Origin: JBBQVS01 sp038211295
GTDB lineage: Bacteria; Chloroflexota; Ktedonobacteria; Ktedonobacterales; Ktedonobacteraceae
Assembly (NCBI GenBank): GCA_038211295.1
Contig: JBBQVS010000008.1
Location: 1 to 64,000 of the forward strand
Reading direction: 5' to 3'
DNA: 64,000 nt
Part shown: positions 24,683 to 34,013 of the stretch, in pieces
Position numbering within the stretch: position 1 is the stretch's first letter
How the letters are laid out: each line of letters starts with the position of its first letter
Notes under the pieces: generated by a model
Told to the model about the DNA's origin: nothing
Database searches by the model: none
What the model saw: the letters and a program-made list of their open reading frames with translations, nothing else
Made by a program: the position numbers and the translations under genes

Positions 24683-25669
24683 ATGCAAAACGAGATGCTC
24701 ATGGACACGGACAATACAAGAAAAGCATATTCTCATGTACAGAGAACAACGGCGGTTATTATCGCCAACCCTACTGCTGGTAGCTATTCTCAGAATAAGC
24801 AGCAACTGGAAGAGACGATTACCTACCTACAAGCATATAACTGGCAGGCGGAACTCTGCCTGACAAAGGGGGTTGGTGATGCTAGACGCATCGCGTTAGA
24901 AGCCGTTGAGCAACATATAGATGTGGTGGTCGCAGTGGGCGGCGATGGCACAATCAACGAGATTATTCAAGCTCTGGCAAATAGCGACACGGCACTGGGT
25001 GTATTGCCCGGCGGCACCGTCAATGTGTGGGCGCGTGAGACGGGCATTCCACTCGATATCATTGGCGCACGCGAGATATTGCTACAGGGTCGGACGCGCA
25101 GAGTTGACCTGGGGCAGGTGAGCAATCGCTATTTCCTGCTCATGGCGGGGATTGGACTCGATGGCGAGGTGACAAGTACCGTCGAGAAAAAATCGGTCAA
25201 ACGCTTCGGGGTGCTTGGCTATCTGTTCGTGGGAACATGGCTTGGCCTGGGCTATCCCAGTTTTCGCGTCGTCTTGCAAATTGGTGAGCGCACCATTCGC
25301 ACCAGCGCGATGCAGATTGTGATTGGCAACACACAGTTGTACGCAGGGGCGATCAAATACACGTGGAAAGCGCAATGTGACGACGGTCTCCTCGACATCT
25401 GCATTTTACGCAAACAACATGCCTTCAATCGGCTTGCTATCGCGATTGCCTTTTTATTGCGTCATGAACAGCGGCAGCAATGGGTACAATATGAGACGTG
25501 CAAAGATATCAAGATACGTACCCGCCGCCGTGTCGCGATGCAGATTGACGGAGACGCGGCGGGAACCACGACACGGAGCGTTCCCCCTGTCACTTTTTGC
25601 ATTGCACCCGACGCGCTCAAAGTAATCGTGCCGCAGCATCCGCCGACGGGTTTATTCTCGAAACCGTGA
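24683..25669 (+). CDS. Diacylglycerol/lipid kinase family protein (YegS-like)
   Basis: 328 aa. The DAGK catalytic fold is clear: AVIIANPTAGS, then VVVAVGGDGTINEIIQAL (GGDGT ATP site), GVLPGGTVNVWARE (relatives have GTgNdfAr), and MAGIGLDGEV. The C-terminal beta-sandwich carries CDDGLLDICIL and MQIDGDAAG. It likely phosphorylates a membrane lipid with ATP; the substrate is not predictable. ATG 24683 has AAGGA 6 nt upstream. It lies 77 bp after murF-alr on the same strand. Confidence 0.88.
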   Translation: MQNEMLMDTDNTRKAYSHVQRTTAVIIANPTAGSYSQNKQQLEETITYLQAYNWQAELCLTKGVGDARRIALEAVEQHIDVVVAVGGDGTINEIIQALANSDTALGVLPGGTVNVWARETGIPLDIIGAREILLQGRTRRVDLGQVSNRYFLLMAGIGLDGEVTSTVEKKSVKRFGVLGYLFVGTWLGLGYPSFRVVLQIGERTIRTSAMQIVIGNTQLYAGAIKYTWKAQCDDGLLDICILRKQHAFNRLAIAIAFLLRHEQRQQWVQYETCKDIKIRTRRRVAMQIDGDAAGTTTRSVPPVTFCIAPDALKVIVPQHPPTGLFSKP

Positions 25670-25766
25670 GCATTTCGACAAATACACGCATCATAGAACG
25701 CTGCTCGTTTCCTTTTATGCTCTCTTTTCGTATTACAGGCAGAGTATAGAAAAGTAAAGGCAAATT

Positions 25767-27521
25767 ATGGTACAGGCTATTTTACAAAATCAGCAACGTC
25801 GCCTATTGCAAGAGGAACGACGTATCGCAAGCCAGCTACAGGCATGTCTGGTTGGTTTCGAGGGCGCCGACGCCTACGCGACAACATTGCGGCAGGTGAC
25901 GAACGCGCTAGATGATCTTTTCCTGCTCGTCGTTGTAGGCGAGTTCAATGCGGGTAAGTCGGCCTGTATCAACGCGCTCCTACGTAGCGAAGTGTTAGAA
26001 GAGGGCGTCATCCCTACAACACATCAGGTCACAATGGTACGCTACGGACAACAAAACGTGGAGCACCATGTTGAGGAAAATGTGCTGGAGATCGAGAACC
26101 CCGCCGAGTTTCTGCGCGATATCAGCATCGTCGATACTCCGGGCGTCAACGCGGTACTACGCGAGCATGAACGCTTGACCGAAGAGTTTGTACCGCGAAG
26201 TGATCTCATTCTCTTTATCACATCGGTTGATCGCCCCTTCACGCAAAGCGAGCGTATGTTTATGGAACGTATCCGCACCTGGGGCAAAAAGGTGCTTGTC
26301 GTCGTAAACAAGATTGACATACTACGGACTCCCGCCGCGCTGGAAGAGGTGCTGGACTTTGTGCGCGACAACTGCAAAAATCTGCTTGGCTTTCAACCAG
26401 AAATCTTTCCGGTCTCAGCATTGCGGGCGCAACGTGCCCTGACTGCGGTTGGACAGGATGCCTTACAACTCTGGGAAAGCAGTCGTTTTGGCAAGCTGGA
26501 AGAGTACCTGTTTCACACGCTTGACGAGGCCGAGCGTATTCGTCTCAAACTGCTCAGTCCGCTTGGTGTAATGCAACGTCTGCTCAACGAGACGCGCACC
26601 TCTGTACAACAACGTGCCGAACTGCTCGCGGAGGACGCCCGCACGGTTGGCTCAATTGAAGAACAGTTGCGCTTCTACCGCGAAGACATGGAAACGAATT
26701 TCACGCATCGACTCAGCGAGATAGAAAACATTATTCTGGATATGCGCGGACGCGGTGATCGCTTTTTCGACGAAACCATTCGCCTGGGACGCATTCTTGA
26801 CCTCGTACAGGGCGAACGCATTCGGGAAGAATTTGACCGTGACGTGATTGGCGATAGCGCGGCCCGTATCGACCATGCTGTACAGGAATTGATCGACTGG
26901 CTTGTACAAAACGAGCATCGGTTATGGCAGGATGTCATGGAGTACCTTGACCGTCGTCGTCAGGTCAGTGTGCGCCGCGACGATGAGATGATCGGTTCCG
27001 TAACACGTCAGTTCGACTATAACCGACGCACACTACTACAATCCGTCGCACGCACGGCGGCAGAGGTTGTGCAGACATATGACCGTCAGGCGGAGGCGAT
27101 AGAGCTATCACAGGACATGCGAAGCGCGGTAGCACAGGCGGCAATCGCGGGCGCGGGTGGTATCGGACTTGGCGCGGCAATCGTGGCTTTTGTCGGAACG
27201 GCGGCGGCAGACGTAACGGGCGTACTCGCCGGCGTGGTACTGCTTGGTCTGGGACTCTACATTATTCCAGCACGTCGTAAACGCGCGAAAGAAGATTTCA
27301 ACACTAAAATGGAGGAACTACGCATTCGGCTTCACGCCGCGATGCAGGAACAGTTCAAGAAGGAATTGAACAATGCCCTTGTCCGCGTGCAGGATTCGAT
27401 AGCACCATACACGCGCTTCGTTCGCGCCGAACAGAAGAAAACAGAGGCTATGCAAGAGCAAGTTGTACAGCTTGATAGCGCACTCATCTCGCTCAAAAAC
27501 GAGATCGAACTCGTGCGATAG
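25767..27521 (+). CDS. Bacterial dynamin-like GTPase
   Basis: 584 aa. The GTPase domain (~45-215) has G1 VVGEFNAGKSACINALL, G2 in IPTTHQVT, G3 IVDTPGVNA, and G4 VVNKIDIL. Long helical, coiled-coil-rich segments follow (~240-440), then a hydrophobic hairpin (GAGGIGLGAAIVAFVGTAAA and VTGVLAGVVLLGLGLYI, ~460-500) that should insert in the membrane, and a final helix. The layout fits bacterial dynamin-like proteins, which remodel or fuse membranes. ATG 25767 has AAAGG upstream. A 58-bp palindrome follows the stop. Confidence 0.88.
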   Translation: MVQAILQNQQRRLLQEERRIASQLQACLVGFEGADAYATTLRQVTNALDDLFLLVVVGEFNAGKSACINALLRSEVLEEGVIPTTHQVTMVRYGQQNVEHHVEENVLEIENPAEFLRDISIVDTPGVNAVLREHERLTEEFVPRSDLILFITSVDRPFTQSERMFMERIRTWGKKVLVVVNKIDILRTPAALEEVLDFVRDNCKNLLGFQPEIFPVSALRAQRALTAVGQDALQLWESSRFGKLEEYLFHTLDEAERIRLKLLSPLGVMQRLLNETRTSVQQRAELLAEDARTVGSIEEQLRFYREDMETNFTHRLSEIENIILDMRGRGDRFFDETIRLGRILDLVQGERIREEFDRDVIGDSAARIDHAVQELIDWLVQNEHRLWQDVMEYLDRRRQVSVRRDDEMIGSVTRQFDYNRRTLLQSVARTAAEVVQTYDRQAEAIELSQDMRSAVAQAAIAGAGGIGLGAAIVAFVGTAAADVTGVLAGVVLLGLGLYIIPARRKRAKEDFNTKMEELRIRLHAAMQEQFKKELNNALVRVQDSIAPYTRFVRAEQKKTEAMQEQVVQLDSALISLKNEIELVR

Positions 27522-27536
27522 AGCCGCCTACACGCG

Positions 27537-27594
27537 TAACTGAACCTCGCGAACGGGAAAAGAAATTTCTTTTCCCGTTCGCGAGGTTCAGTTA
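27537..27594. terminator. 58-bp perfect palindrome after dynamin gene
   Basis: Every base from 27537 to 27594 pairs with its mirror (arms meet at 27565/27566 in AAA-TTT). It lies between the convergent dynamin and small membrane-protein genes. It is a likely shared terminator and the longest uninterrupted palindrome in the window. Confidence 0.8.
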
Positions 27595-27599
27595 TAAGA

Positions 27600-28001
27600 C
27601 TATCCATTTTGATTGAAAACGACGTTTATCAAAAGAACTACAGCAGCAGCAATACCAAAAGTCAATAGACCAGCAATAGCAATCCAGAAGCCTCCCGCGG
27701 CACTAACTATTGCCGCAACAACACCGCCAATTGGAATAAGCATGACAATGGATGTAATAGCCAGCGCGAGACGCTGCCCTGCGGACGCACGGTCTTTCCA
27801 TGTACCCTGTGGGTAAACCTTGCCCTGCGGCCCCTGCGCCATACGCTGCGAGAGCCGTTGCGCGAATGCATCCATGAAAGCGTCATCATACACCGGGGGA
27901 ACATTCTGATCTTGTGGTGGCGTGTTATAGGGTTGTTGTACTGGTGGGCCATCATACTGGGGACTTCCTGTATAGCCGCCGTATTGTTGCTGTTCTTGCA
28001 T
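27600..28001 (-). CDS. Small membrane protein with Gln/Pro/Tyr-rich N-terminus
   Basis: 133 aa, not recognised. Residues 1-45 are rich in Gln, Pro, Tyr and Gly, as in many Ktedonobacterial cytoplasmic tails. Two adjacent helices (LALAITSIVMLIPIGGVVAAIV and FWIAIAGLLTFGIAAAVVLLI) follow. AAGGA lies 12 nt before ATG 28001. It is downstream of ctaA on the same strand, but separated from it by a terminator. Confidence 0.65.
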   Translation of the reverse strand: MQEQQQYGGYTGSPQYDGPPVQQPYNTPPQDQNVPPVYDDAFMDAFAQRLSQRMAQGPQGKVYPQGTWKDRASAGQRLALAITSIVMLIPIGGVVAAIVSAAGGFWIAIAGLLTFGIAAAVVLLINVVFNQNG

Positions 28002-28049
28002 GTGCTGGCGTGTCCTTCCATGTGTCTATACATAAAACAAAAAGAATAG

Positions 28050-28073
28050 AACAGTCTCTTCTATAAGACTGTT
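28050..28073 (-). terminator. Intrinsic terminator after ctaA
   Basis: AACAGTCT/AGACTGTT stem of 8 bp with an 8-nt loop. On the minus strand it is followed by the T-rich run TCTATTCTTTTTGTTTT, as expected of an intrinsic terminator. Confidence 0.7.
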
Positions 28074-28116
28074 TTATTTACGCACTGTGTAAGGCAAAGT
28101 TGTAGGTATCAGAGAG

Positions 28117-29121
28117 CTAGGACGAAACAGGATGCAATTCTAGCTGCTTTTCCGCTCTGTCTTGCTTGACAATATTTCTGCGGAAAGGCCAGCCAACTTG
28201 TACACAAAGGTACGAAAGCACCGAGAAGAACAACGAAATGATGGTGACATGAGTTAGAGCAGCAATCATCTGACCACTGGTGAAGATAGTAATGATACCG
28301 CTCAGGGCCTGTAGAGTAATCAGGCCAAACGCCCACCACGCACCGTATACTAAGTCTTTGCGTTCGCGATAGTTACGCACAATCACAATCAGGGCGATAA
28401 GCACAAAGAGCCAGAGGGATGACGCGAAGTAGCGGTGCAAGACTTGAACACCGGCTATCGATGTAAGGTTGGGAAAGTACGTGGTGCCACAGCTCACAAT
28501 TTGATAGCCACAGCCAAGAATAGCTCCCGCGTGTTCAACCAGCGCACCCGTGTAGACGACGATATAGGTGTAGACCGCTAATCCCCAGAGAGCATACTGT
28601 ACATGTTCAATACGTACACCTGTGGAGGTGCCTGGGCGCACTATTGGACGCGCTTCCTGTCGTCGCTCCCCGTGAATCTGGAAGAGACGTACCGCCAGCA
28701 ATACAACGCTCGCAAGCGCGATCAGAGAAAGCCCGAAGTGGACAGAAAGCAACCAGAGCTTCACATATGTACCTTCGTATACCACGGTGAGCGCACCTAA
28801 CGCGCCCTGTAAGACCACAAAGAATAGGCTCATCGCGCCAAAGAGCTTGACGCGAAAATCTTTTTTGTACAAAAACCACGTTCCCGCAACTAATGCTATC
28901 ACCAGCAGACCATCAACACTTGACATGATGCGGTGACTGTACTCGATGATACCCGCAACGGTAATTTTTCCAGGAATAATCTGTCCGTGACAGAAAGGCC
29001 ATGAATTGCCGCACCCCTGCCCCGAACCTGTATTTGTTACCAGCGATCCCATCACCAAAATAATATAAGAGCTAATGGTGGTGATGATCGCGAGTATTCT
29101 CATGAGACGATGTATATTCAC
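28117..29121 (-). CDS. ctaA: Heme A synthase (CtaA/Cox15)
   Basis: 334 aa with about eight helices. The four haem-ligand histidines are visible in EYSHR, SVHFGLSL, VLHRYFA and LTHVTII. The Cys pairs GCGNSWPFC and GCGYQIVSC mark the extracytoplasmic loops of the Gram-positive-type enzyme. It converts haem O to haem A for cytochrome c oxidase, so aerobic respiration is implied; ctaB and oxidase genes are not in the window. GTG 29121 (MNIHRLMRIL) is chosen for the AAGGA 8 nt upstream; GTG 29151 lacks a site. Confidence 0.92.
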   Translation of the reverse strand: MNIHRLMRILAIITTISSYIILVMGSLVTNTGSGQGCGNSWPFCHGQIIPGKITVAGIIEYSHRIMSSVDGLLVIALVAGTWFLYKKDFRVKLFGAMSLFFVVLQGALGALTVVYEGTYVKLWLLSVHFGLSLIALASVVLLAVRLFQIHGERRQEARPIVRPGTSTGVRIEHVQYALWGLAVYTYIVVYTGALVEHAGAILGCGYQIVSCGTTYFPNLTSIAGVQVLHRYFASSLWLFVLIALIVIVRNYRERKDLVYGAWWAFGLITLQALSGIITIFTSGQMIAALTHVTIISLFFSVLSYLCVQVGWPFRRNIVKQDRAEKQLELHPVSS

Positions 29122-29230
29122 TTTTTGTTTCCTTGCTAGTACAGCAGCCACGTAAAGATATCAATAACAGTATAATAGCAAATCCTGTCCAGTCTGACCA
29201 TAGCAAATTTTCTTACTTTTCCCCCATTGC

Positions 29231-29262
29231 TTGACGAACGATGTAACGTTCGTTAGTATACT
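29231..29262 (+). promoter_or_regulatory. Promoter with 7-bp inverted repeat before kinase-propeller gene
   Basis: TTGACG (29231-29236) and TATACT (29257-29262) are 20 nt apart; TAGTAT (29254-29259) would give a 17-nt spacer. ACGAACG-N6-CGTTCGT (29234-29253) overlaps the -35 box and spacer, the usual place for a repressor site. Confidence 0.5.
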
Positions 29263-29306
29263 ATACAGAGATAGGGCAGTCAGGTAGAAGGGGAAGAGTA
29301 TTTATT

Positions 29307-31760
29307 ATGGTACAGGCACAGGGTAAGCAGAAGGCACCACAGGAGAGCCTGGTTGGTAAGACACTCTGCAATGATGAGTATTATATTCATCGCATCATCG
29401 GACATGGCGGAATGGGCAAGGTCTATCTCGCGGCACATAGCGAACTAACCGTGCCAATCGCGCTCAAGCAAGCGCGGGCAGATCAGCCGCTCCCCGAAAG
29501 CGTTATCAGCGAATTAGACGATATTTTACAGGGCGAGATACAAAACAACACTCTCACAAATAGCATCTTTTCGACACAGGATTTTCCCAGTAGTGGCGGA
29601 ACACACACAGACCGCTTTTTGCGCGAGGCTCTTTTCCTCGCGCGGATGCGCCATCCCGCGCTCCCATCACTCTACGATTATTTCTTCGAGGATGGCTACT
29701 GGTATCTCGTTATGGACTACATTCCAGGGCAGACACTGACAAATTACATGCGCCAACAGGGGCCGCTTCCCCCATTGGAAGCTCTCAACTATGCGCTACA
29801 GCTCTGCGATGTGTTCGATTACTTACACAAGCAATCACCGCCAATTATCTTCCGCGACCTCAAACCCTCTAATGTACTGGTCACGCCAGAGGGAACGTTG
29901 ATGCTGGTGGACTTCGGTATCGCACGCTACTTTAAGACGGGCCAGAGCAATGACACCACCGATTTCGGCTCACCCGGCTATGCTTCACCAGAACAATATC
30001 AGACGGAGGGGCAGACCGATGGACGTTCAGACCTGTTCAGTCTCGGCGTGTTACTTCACGAGATGATAAGCGGTCAACGTCCACCCGCGACACATGGTGT
30101 CCCATCAGTAGTCGAAAACACACGTGCTGGTGCGCCACCACTTTCGGCGGTACTGAGCGGACTGATTACTCTCGCGACACGCACGGAACCAATGTACCGT
30201 TTTCAGTCCGCCCACACCTTTTTTCTCGCGTTAGAGCGGGCCTACATACTTGAAGAGCAGCGCACCTATCAACAGCGCGTCATGTTAGAGCAAATGATGG
30301 AAGCACAAAGTGGGGACGATGCGACCATCATGTTAGCACCTGCTCTGGCTTCTCTCGCTAGTACTACTCAGATAACGAACGATGTGGAGAAGCCGGAGCA
30401 GGTTGTACTCATTATAAATGCGCTCGACAACGCGCAGAGGCAAAAGGTACGAAAAGTATTGCGAGAGATGCGACAGGGGCGTATCGGGGCAGAAGACATG
30501 GAAAGCGAACTGGCGACAATGGATAGGAGCCTGGGTCAACGCGCCACAATGGAGCTTTCACAATTTACGTTGCCAGCCATCGCGGCCTCTGATCTACCAC
30601 CTCCTGTTTCGTCAAAGCGGCGTACCGCTCGGTATTTTGTCCGCGCGAGTTTCGTAGTTGTACTGATACTCTTCCTGGTGCTGGCGTCACTGCTCACACT
30701 AATCAATCTCTTCCACTACATTCCAACGGTGCATGGTCTGCACGCGGTCACAGCAGTCACGACAGGCCCGCAGACGACACCCTCATCTGGCACTCCAGCA
30801 ACAACGCATACCGTTACCACATCTGGCACATGGCAACGTCTTTCATCGCTTCCTTTGCCACAGGCCGATAATACTGCCGTTTACACGCAGGTACAGGGAC
30901 GTACTTATATATATGTCAACGGGGGCTATCGTGGCGCGAAAGCTTCGCCACATTATGACCGTCACCTGTATCGCTATGACATTGTGGCAGCACACTGGGA
31001 AATATCGTCGGACGCGCAATTTCCCGGTATGGTCAATAACGCAGTCGTTGCTGATAGCATGGGCAATCTCTTTTACACTGCTGGCTACTCCACCGATACC
31101 TATACTGTAGCCTCGCTTCTGTACAAGTATCAACCAGTTCAAAACATTGTGCAAAAGATTGTACCGTCGCCAGAGGTTACGCTTGGCTTCGGGAATAGCA
31201 TGGTCGCGGACACGCAGGGTCACTTGTATATCACGCAGGGCTTTCTACGAAGTGGCGACACGCAAAAAGCAGGGACGGGATGGTATCGCTATGATAGCAC
31301 AACTGGACAGTGGCATATACTGGCCCCCCTCCCTGCGGGCCTGGGATATGTCACGCTCGCATCTGTGAGTGACACACGGCTTGTACTGATTGGAGGGGCA
31401 ACCGATGCCGCGCAACAAGAGCAGACAAGCACCATCTTTACCTACGATACAATCGCCAACACCTGGACACAGGCACCCGCGAACGCGCCCACGAAAATGA
31501 GTGGAACCGCCAGTTGCGTTCTGCAATCCGGGCAACTGGTGATTATTGGTGGCTATGATGCCGCGCACAAGAGCGGACTCGATACCGTGTGGCGCGTCGA
31601 TCTGCGGACGCTTCAATGGCAACGCCTGACGAGTCTACCAACGGGCGGCTCCGTGCTGGGGGCGGCGGCGAGCGATGGCAAGGGACACGTACTACTGGTA
31701 CGTGGAGCAAGTGACCCCAGTCAACCAACCGCTGACTTCTGGCAATTGACGCTCCCATAA
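29307..31760 (+). CDS. Transmembrane Ser/Thr kinase with Kelch-type beta-propeller ectodomain
   Basis: 817 aa. Kinase (~22-315): IIGHGGMGKVYLA, lysine IALKQ, a ~45-residue insert before helix C, FRDLKPSNVLV (HRD changed to FRD), intact DFG, and ASPEQY. A linker (~320-440) leads to one helix (~450-472, FVVVLILFLVLASLLTLINLF). The extracellular part (~510-817) has Kelch-like blades such as VYVNGGY-type YIYVNGGY, LVLIGGATD and LVIIGGYDAA. Outside ligand binding by the propeller may control the inside kinase. It ends 8 bp from the convergent deoA-type gene. The FRD change keeps the catalytic Asp, so it is probably active. Confidence 0.87.
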   Translation: MVQAQGKQKAPQESLVGKTLCNDEYYIHRIIGHGGMGKVYLAAHSELTVPIALKQARADQPLPESVISELDDILQGEIQNNTLTNSIFSTQDFPSSGGTHTDRFLREALFLARMRHPALPSLYDYFFEDGYWYLVMDYIPGQTLTNYMRQQGPLPPLEALNYALQLCDVFDYLHKQSPPIIFRDLKPSNVLVTPEGTLMLVDFGIARYFKTGQSNDTTDFGSPGYASPEQYQTEGQTDGRSDLFSLGVLLHEMISGQRPPATHGVPSVVENTRAGAPPLSAVLSGLITLATRTEPMYRFQSAHTFFLALERAYILEEQRTYQQRVMLEQMMEAQSGDDATIMLAPALASLASTTQITNDVEKPEQVVLIINALDNAQRQKVRKVLREMRQGRIGAEDMESELATMDRSLGQRATMELSQFTLPAIAASDLPPPVSSKRRTARYFVRASFVVVLILFLVLASLLTLINLFHYIPTVHGLHAVTAVTTGPQTTPSSGTPATTHTVTTSGTWQRLSSLPLPQADNTAVYTQVQGRTYIYVNGGYRGAKASPHYDRHLYRYDIVAAHWEISSDAQFPGMVNNAVVADSMGNLFYTAGYSTDTYTVASLLYKYQPVQNIVQKIVPSPEVTLGFGNSMVADTQGHLYITQGFLRSGDTQKAGTGWYRYDSTTGQWHILAPLPAGLGYVTLASVSDTRLVLIGGATDAAQQEQTSTIFTYDTIANTWTQAPANAPTKMSGTASCVLQSGQLVIIGGYDAAHKSGLDTVWRVDLRTLQWQRLTSLPTGGSVLGAAASDGKGHVLLVRGASDPSQPTADFWQLTLP

Positions 31761-31768
31761 ACAAACAG

Positions 31769-33076
31769 TCATGGATGTATCGTATCATAGATCAACGGCC
31801 CTGGCGCGACTGGCTCATCACGCCATTGATACGATGCAAGCAGAGTGTGTTGTATATCCGTCGCCTCTTGTATTGTACGGGCGTGTATCTCGATAAGCGG
31901 CTCGCCCTCATGCAAAAAGTCGCCAACCTTTGCTTGCAAGACAAAGCCTGTACGATGGTCGATCTGTTCACCTTTTTTGAAGCGGCCCGCGCCAAGCCGC
32001 ATACTGGCAAGGCCAATCTGCTCGGAATCGATAGCAGCGATATAGCCACTTCGGGTACTTGTAAGCAGATGCTGTACCGGAGCAGTTGGAAGTAAAGCAG
32101 GTTGTTCTATCTGACGTGCGTCACCGCCCTGTGCAGCAATTACTTCCGCGAGTTTCGCCATGCCCGCGCCAGAACTTACGGCGTGTTGCACCAGTGTGTT
32201 GGCCTCGGCAATACTCGCGGCTCTGCCAGTCATAAGCAGGAGTTCCGCGACCTCGTGGTAACACAGTTCGGATACGTCACGCGGGCCTTGCCCCTGCAAA
32301 ATAGCAATGGCTTCTTTAAGTTCCAGCGCGTTACCAACCGCACGTCCAAGCGGTTGCTCCATCGCGGTGATCGCCGCGACGGTGTGCATAGCGGCGGCAT
32401 GTCCAATATTTACCATTGTTACCGCCAGCTCTCGCGCCTGTGCCACCGTCTTCATAAACGCGCCCGACCCGACCTTGACATCCAGCAAGAGATGCGACGC
32501 GCCAATCGCGAGCTTTTTGCTCATGATGCTGGCAGCAATCAAGGGAATACTATCGATTGTGCCAGTGACATCGCGTAGCGCGTACATCTTGCCATCGGCG
32601 GGCGCAAGATCGGACGATTGGCCCGCGAGTACGAGCTGGTGACGTGTCAGGATAGCAACAAACTCGTCACGCGACAGTTCAGACCGAAAGCCTGTAACCG
32701 ACTCTAACTTATCAACGGTTCCGCCAGTATGCCCCAGACCACGTCCCGTCATCTTGCCAACCGCGACCCCACACGCCGCAACTAACGGCGCAACCGCGAG
32801 CGTTACCTTATCGCCAACGCCGCCCGTGCTGTGCTTATCTACAACAGGGACAACAATATCTTGCACGTGAAGCTCTGCGCCAGAACGCATCATAGCAAGC
32901 GTGAGATTGCTCGTTTCGCGGATCGTCATACCACGCCAATATATCGCCATTAGCAACGCCGCCATCTGATAGTCGGGCAACTCACCCACCGTATAGGCAC
33001 GGATACACCAATTTATCTCTTCTGTTGTTAGCTCTTGTCCGTCGCGCTTCTTTTTAAGAATCTCTACCGCGTGCAT
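31769..33076 (-). CDS. pdp: Pyrimidine-nucleoside (thymidine) phosphorylase
   Basis: 435 aa, full length. Glycosyltransferase family 3 motifs: VDKHSTGGVGDKVTL for phosphate binding, then KMTGRGLGHTGGTVDKLE, SIMSKKLAIGA, and LLLDVKVGSGAFM. It splits thymidine, uridine or deoxyuridine with phosphate to base and (deoxy)ribose-1-phosphate. Its length and the ASIMSKK motif fit the broad-specificity Pdp of Gram-positives better than proteobacterial DeoA. It starts at ATG 33076, 10 bp after the zinc-ribbon gene, so the two probably share a transcript. Confidence 0.93.
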   Translation of the reverse strand: MHAVEILKKKRDGQELTTEEINWCIRAYTVGELPDYQMAALLMAIYWRGMTIRETSNLTLAMMRSGAELHVQDIVVPVVDKHSTGGVGDKVTLAVAPLVAACGVAVGKMTGRGLGHTGGTVDKLESVTGFRSELSRDEFVAILTRHQLVLAGQSSDLAPADGKMYALRDVTGTIDSIPLIAASIMSKKLAIGASHLLLDVKVGSGAFMKTVAQARELAVTMVNIGHAAAMHTVAAITAMEQPLGRAVGNALELKEAIAILQGQGPRDVSELCYHEVAELLLMTGRAASIAEANTLVQHAVSSGAGMAKLAEVIAAQGGDARQIEQPALLPTAPVQHLLTSTRSGYIAAIDSEQIGLASMRLGAGRFKKGEQIDHRTGFVLQAKVGDFLHEGEPLIEIHARTIQEATDIQHTLLASYQWRDEPVAPGPLIYDTIHP

Positions 33077-33086
33077 ATATTATTTC

Positions 33087-33818
33087 TCATTCTGCTACTA
33101 CGATACGCACCGAGTCACTTTCAAAGCCATTTCCCGTTTCGATTTGAAAGCGATTGAGCGTCTGACTACCAAGACGTACCCCACGATCATATTGCAGTTG
33201 CCCGTTGGTGAATGCATAGGTCGTTTTATCTTGCTCTAGCACACCCTGTATCAGAATGGTGTCGAATTTTTCTAGCGACTGCTCCTTGAACGCTTGCAAG
33301 AGCGTCGCGACCTGTTGCCACGAAGCGCAGCGTCCATACACGACGCGGACAATCTTCTTGTGTCCGTCAGCAATCGCCTCACCAACCAGCGTGTAGGGTA
33401 ACGGTTCCGCTTGCAGCGACTTGAGTTGCGCTATTGTACGTGGTGGAAAGTTCGTGGGTGCTTCCAGCTTTGGCGGTGGAGCCTGTACAGGTGTAGGACG
33501 CGCAACTGGTGTCTGCTGTGGTGGACGCGCCGGCTGAGGCTGAGGAACAGGATGTGTCGGATGCTGCGTTTGTGGCGGACGCGGAGCGGGTGCCTGCACA
33601 GGCTGCCTGGGCTTGGGCAAATAGGGCGATTGCGGCGGGTATTGCTGCGACTGTGGTGGATACTGTACTGGTTGTACTGGCTGATACGGCGGTTGTTGCG
33701 TTGGACGCTGGACTGGCTGTGGACGTGTATTTGCTTGTGTAGGTGGCAAATCACGTCCACATTGAGCACAAAAACTCGCTCTTTCAGAGTTCAACCCTCC
33801 ACAAAAAGGACAACGCAT
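33087..33818 (-). CDS. Zinc-ribbon protein with proline-rich linker
   Basis: 243 aa. The N-terminal zinc ribbon MRCPFCGGLNSERASFCAQC is followed by a ~120-residue Pro/Gln-rich linker and a compact C-terminal domain (~135-243) of unknown family with VVYGRCASWQQVATLLQAF and FTNGQLQYDRG. There is no membrane segment. ATG 33818 follows GGAG by 9 nt; the upstream frame to 33866 is rejected. It is co-directional with, and just upstream of, pdp. Confidence 0.7.
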   Translation of the reverse strand: MRCPFCGGLNSERASFCAQCGRDLPPTQANTRPQPVQRPTQQPPYQPVQPVQYPPQSQQYPPQSPYLPKPRQPVQAPAPRPPQTQHPTHPVPQPQPARPPQQTPVARPTPVQAPPPKLEAPTNFPPRTIAQLKSLQAEPLPYTLVGEAIADGHKKIVRVVYGRCASWQQVATLLQAFKEQSLEKFDTILIQGVLEQDKTTYAFTNGQLQYDRGVRLGSQTLNRFQIETGNGFESDSVRIVVAE

Positions 33819-34013
33819 AACTTTTTCTCCAATTTCTAAGCTGAATGGCACACCACGATACTGCATTATACACTCTTGCAGATGACTTTCGTCACGCTAC
33901 ATTGCCGCAAAAGATGTGCCTTCCGATACTTCTGCTTTTTTCTTTAATCAACTATACTCTCTTTAGAGACGTATTGGCTCACACTATGTACAACGCGAGA
34001 AGGAATATAGACA

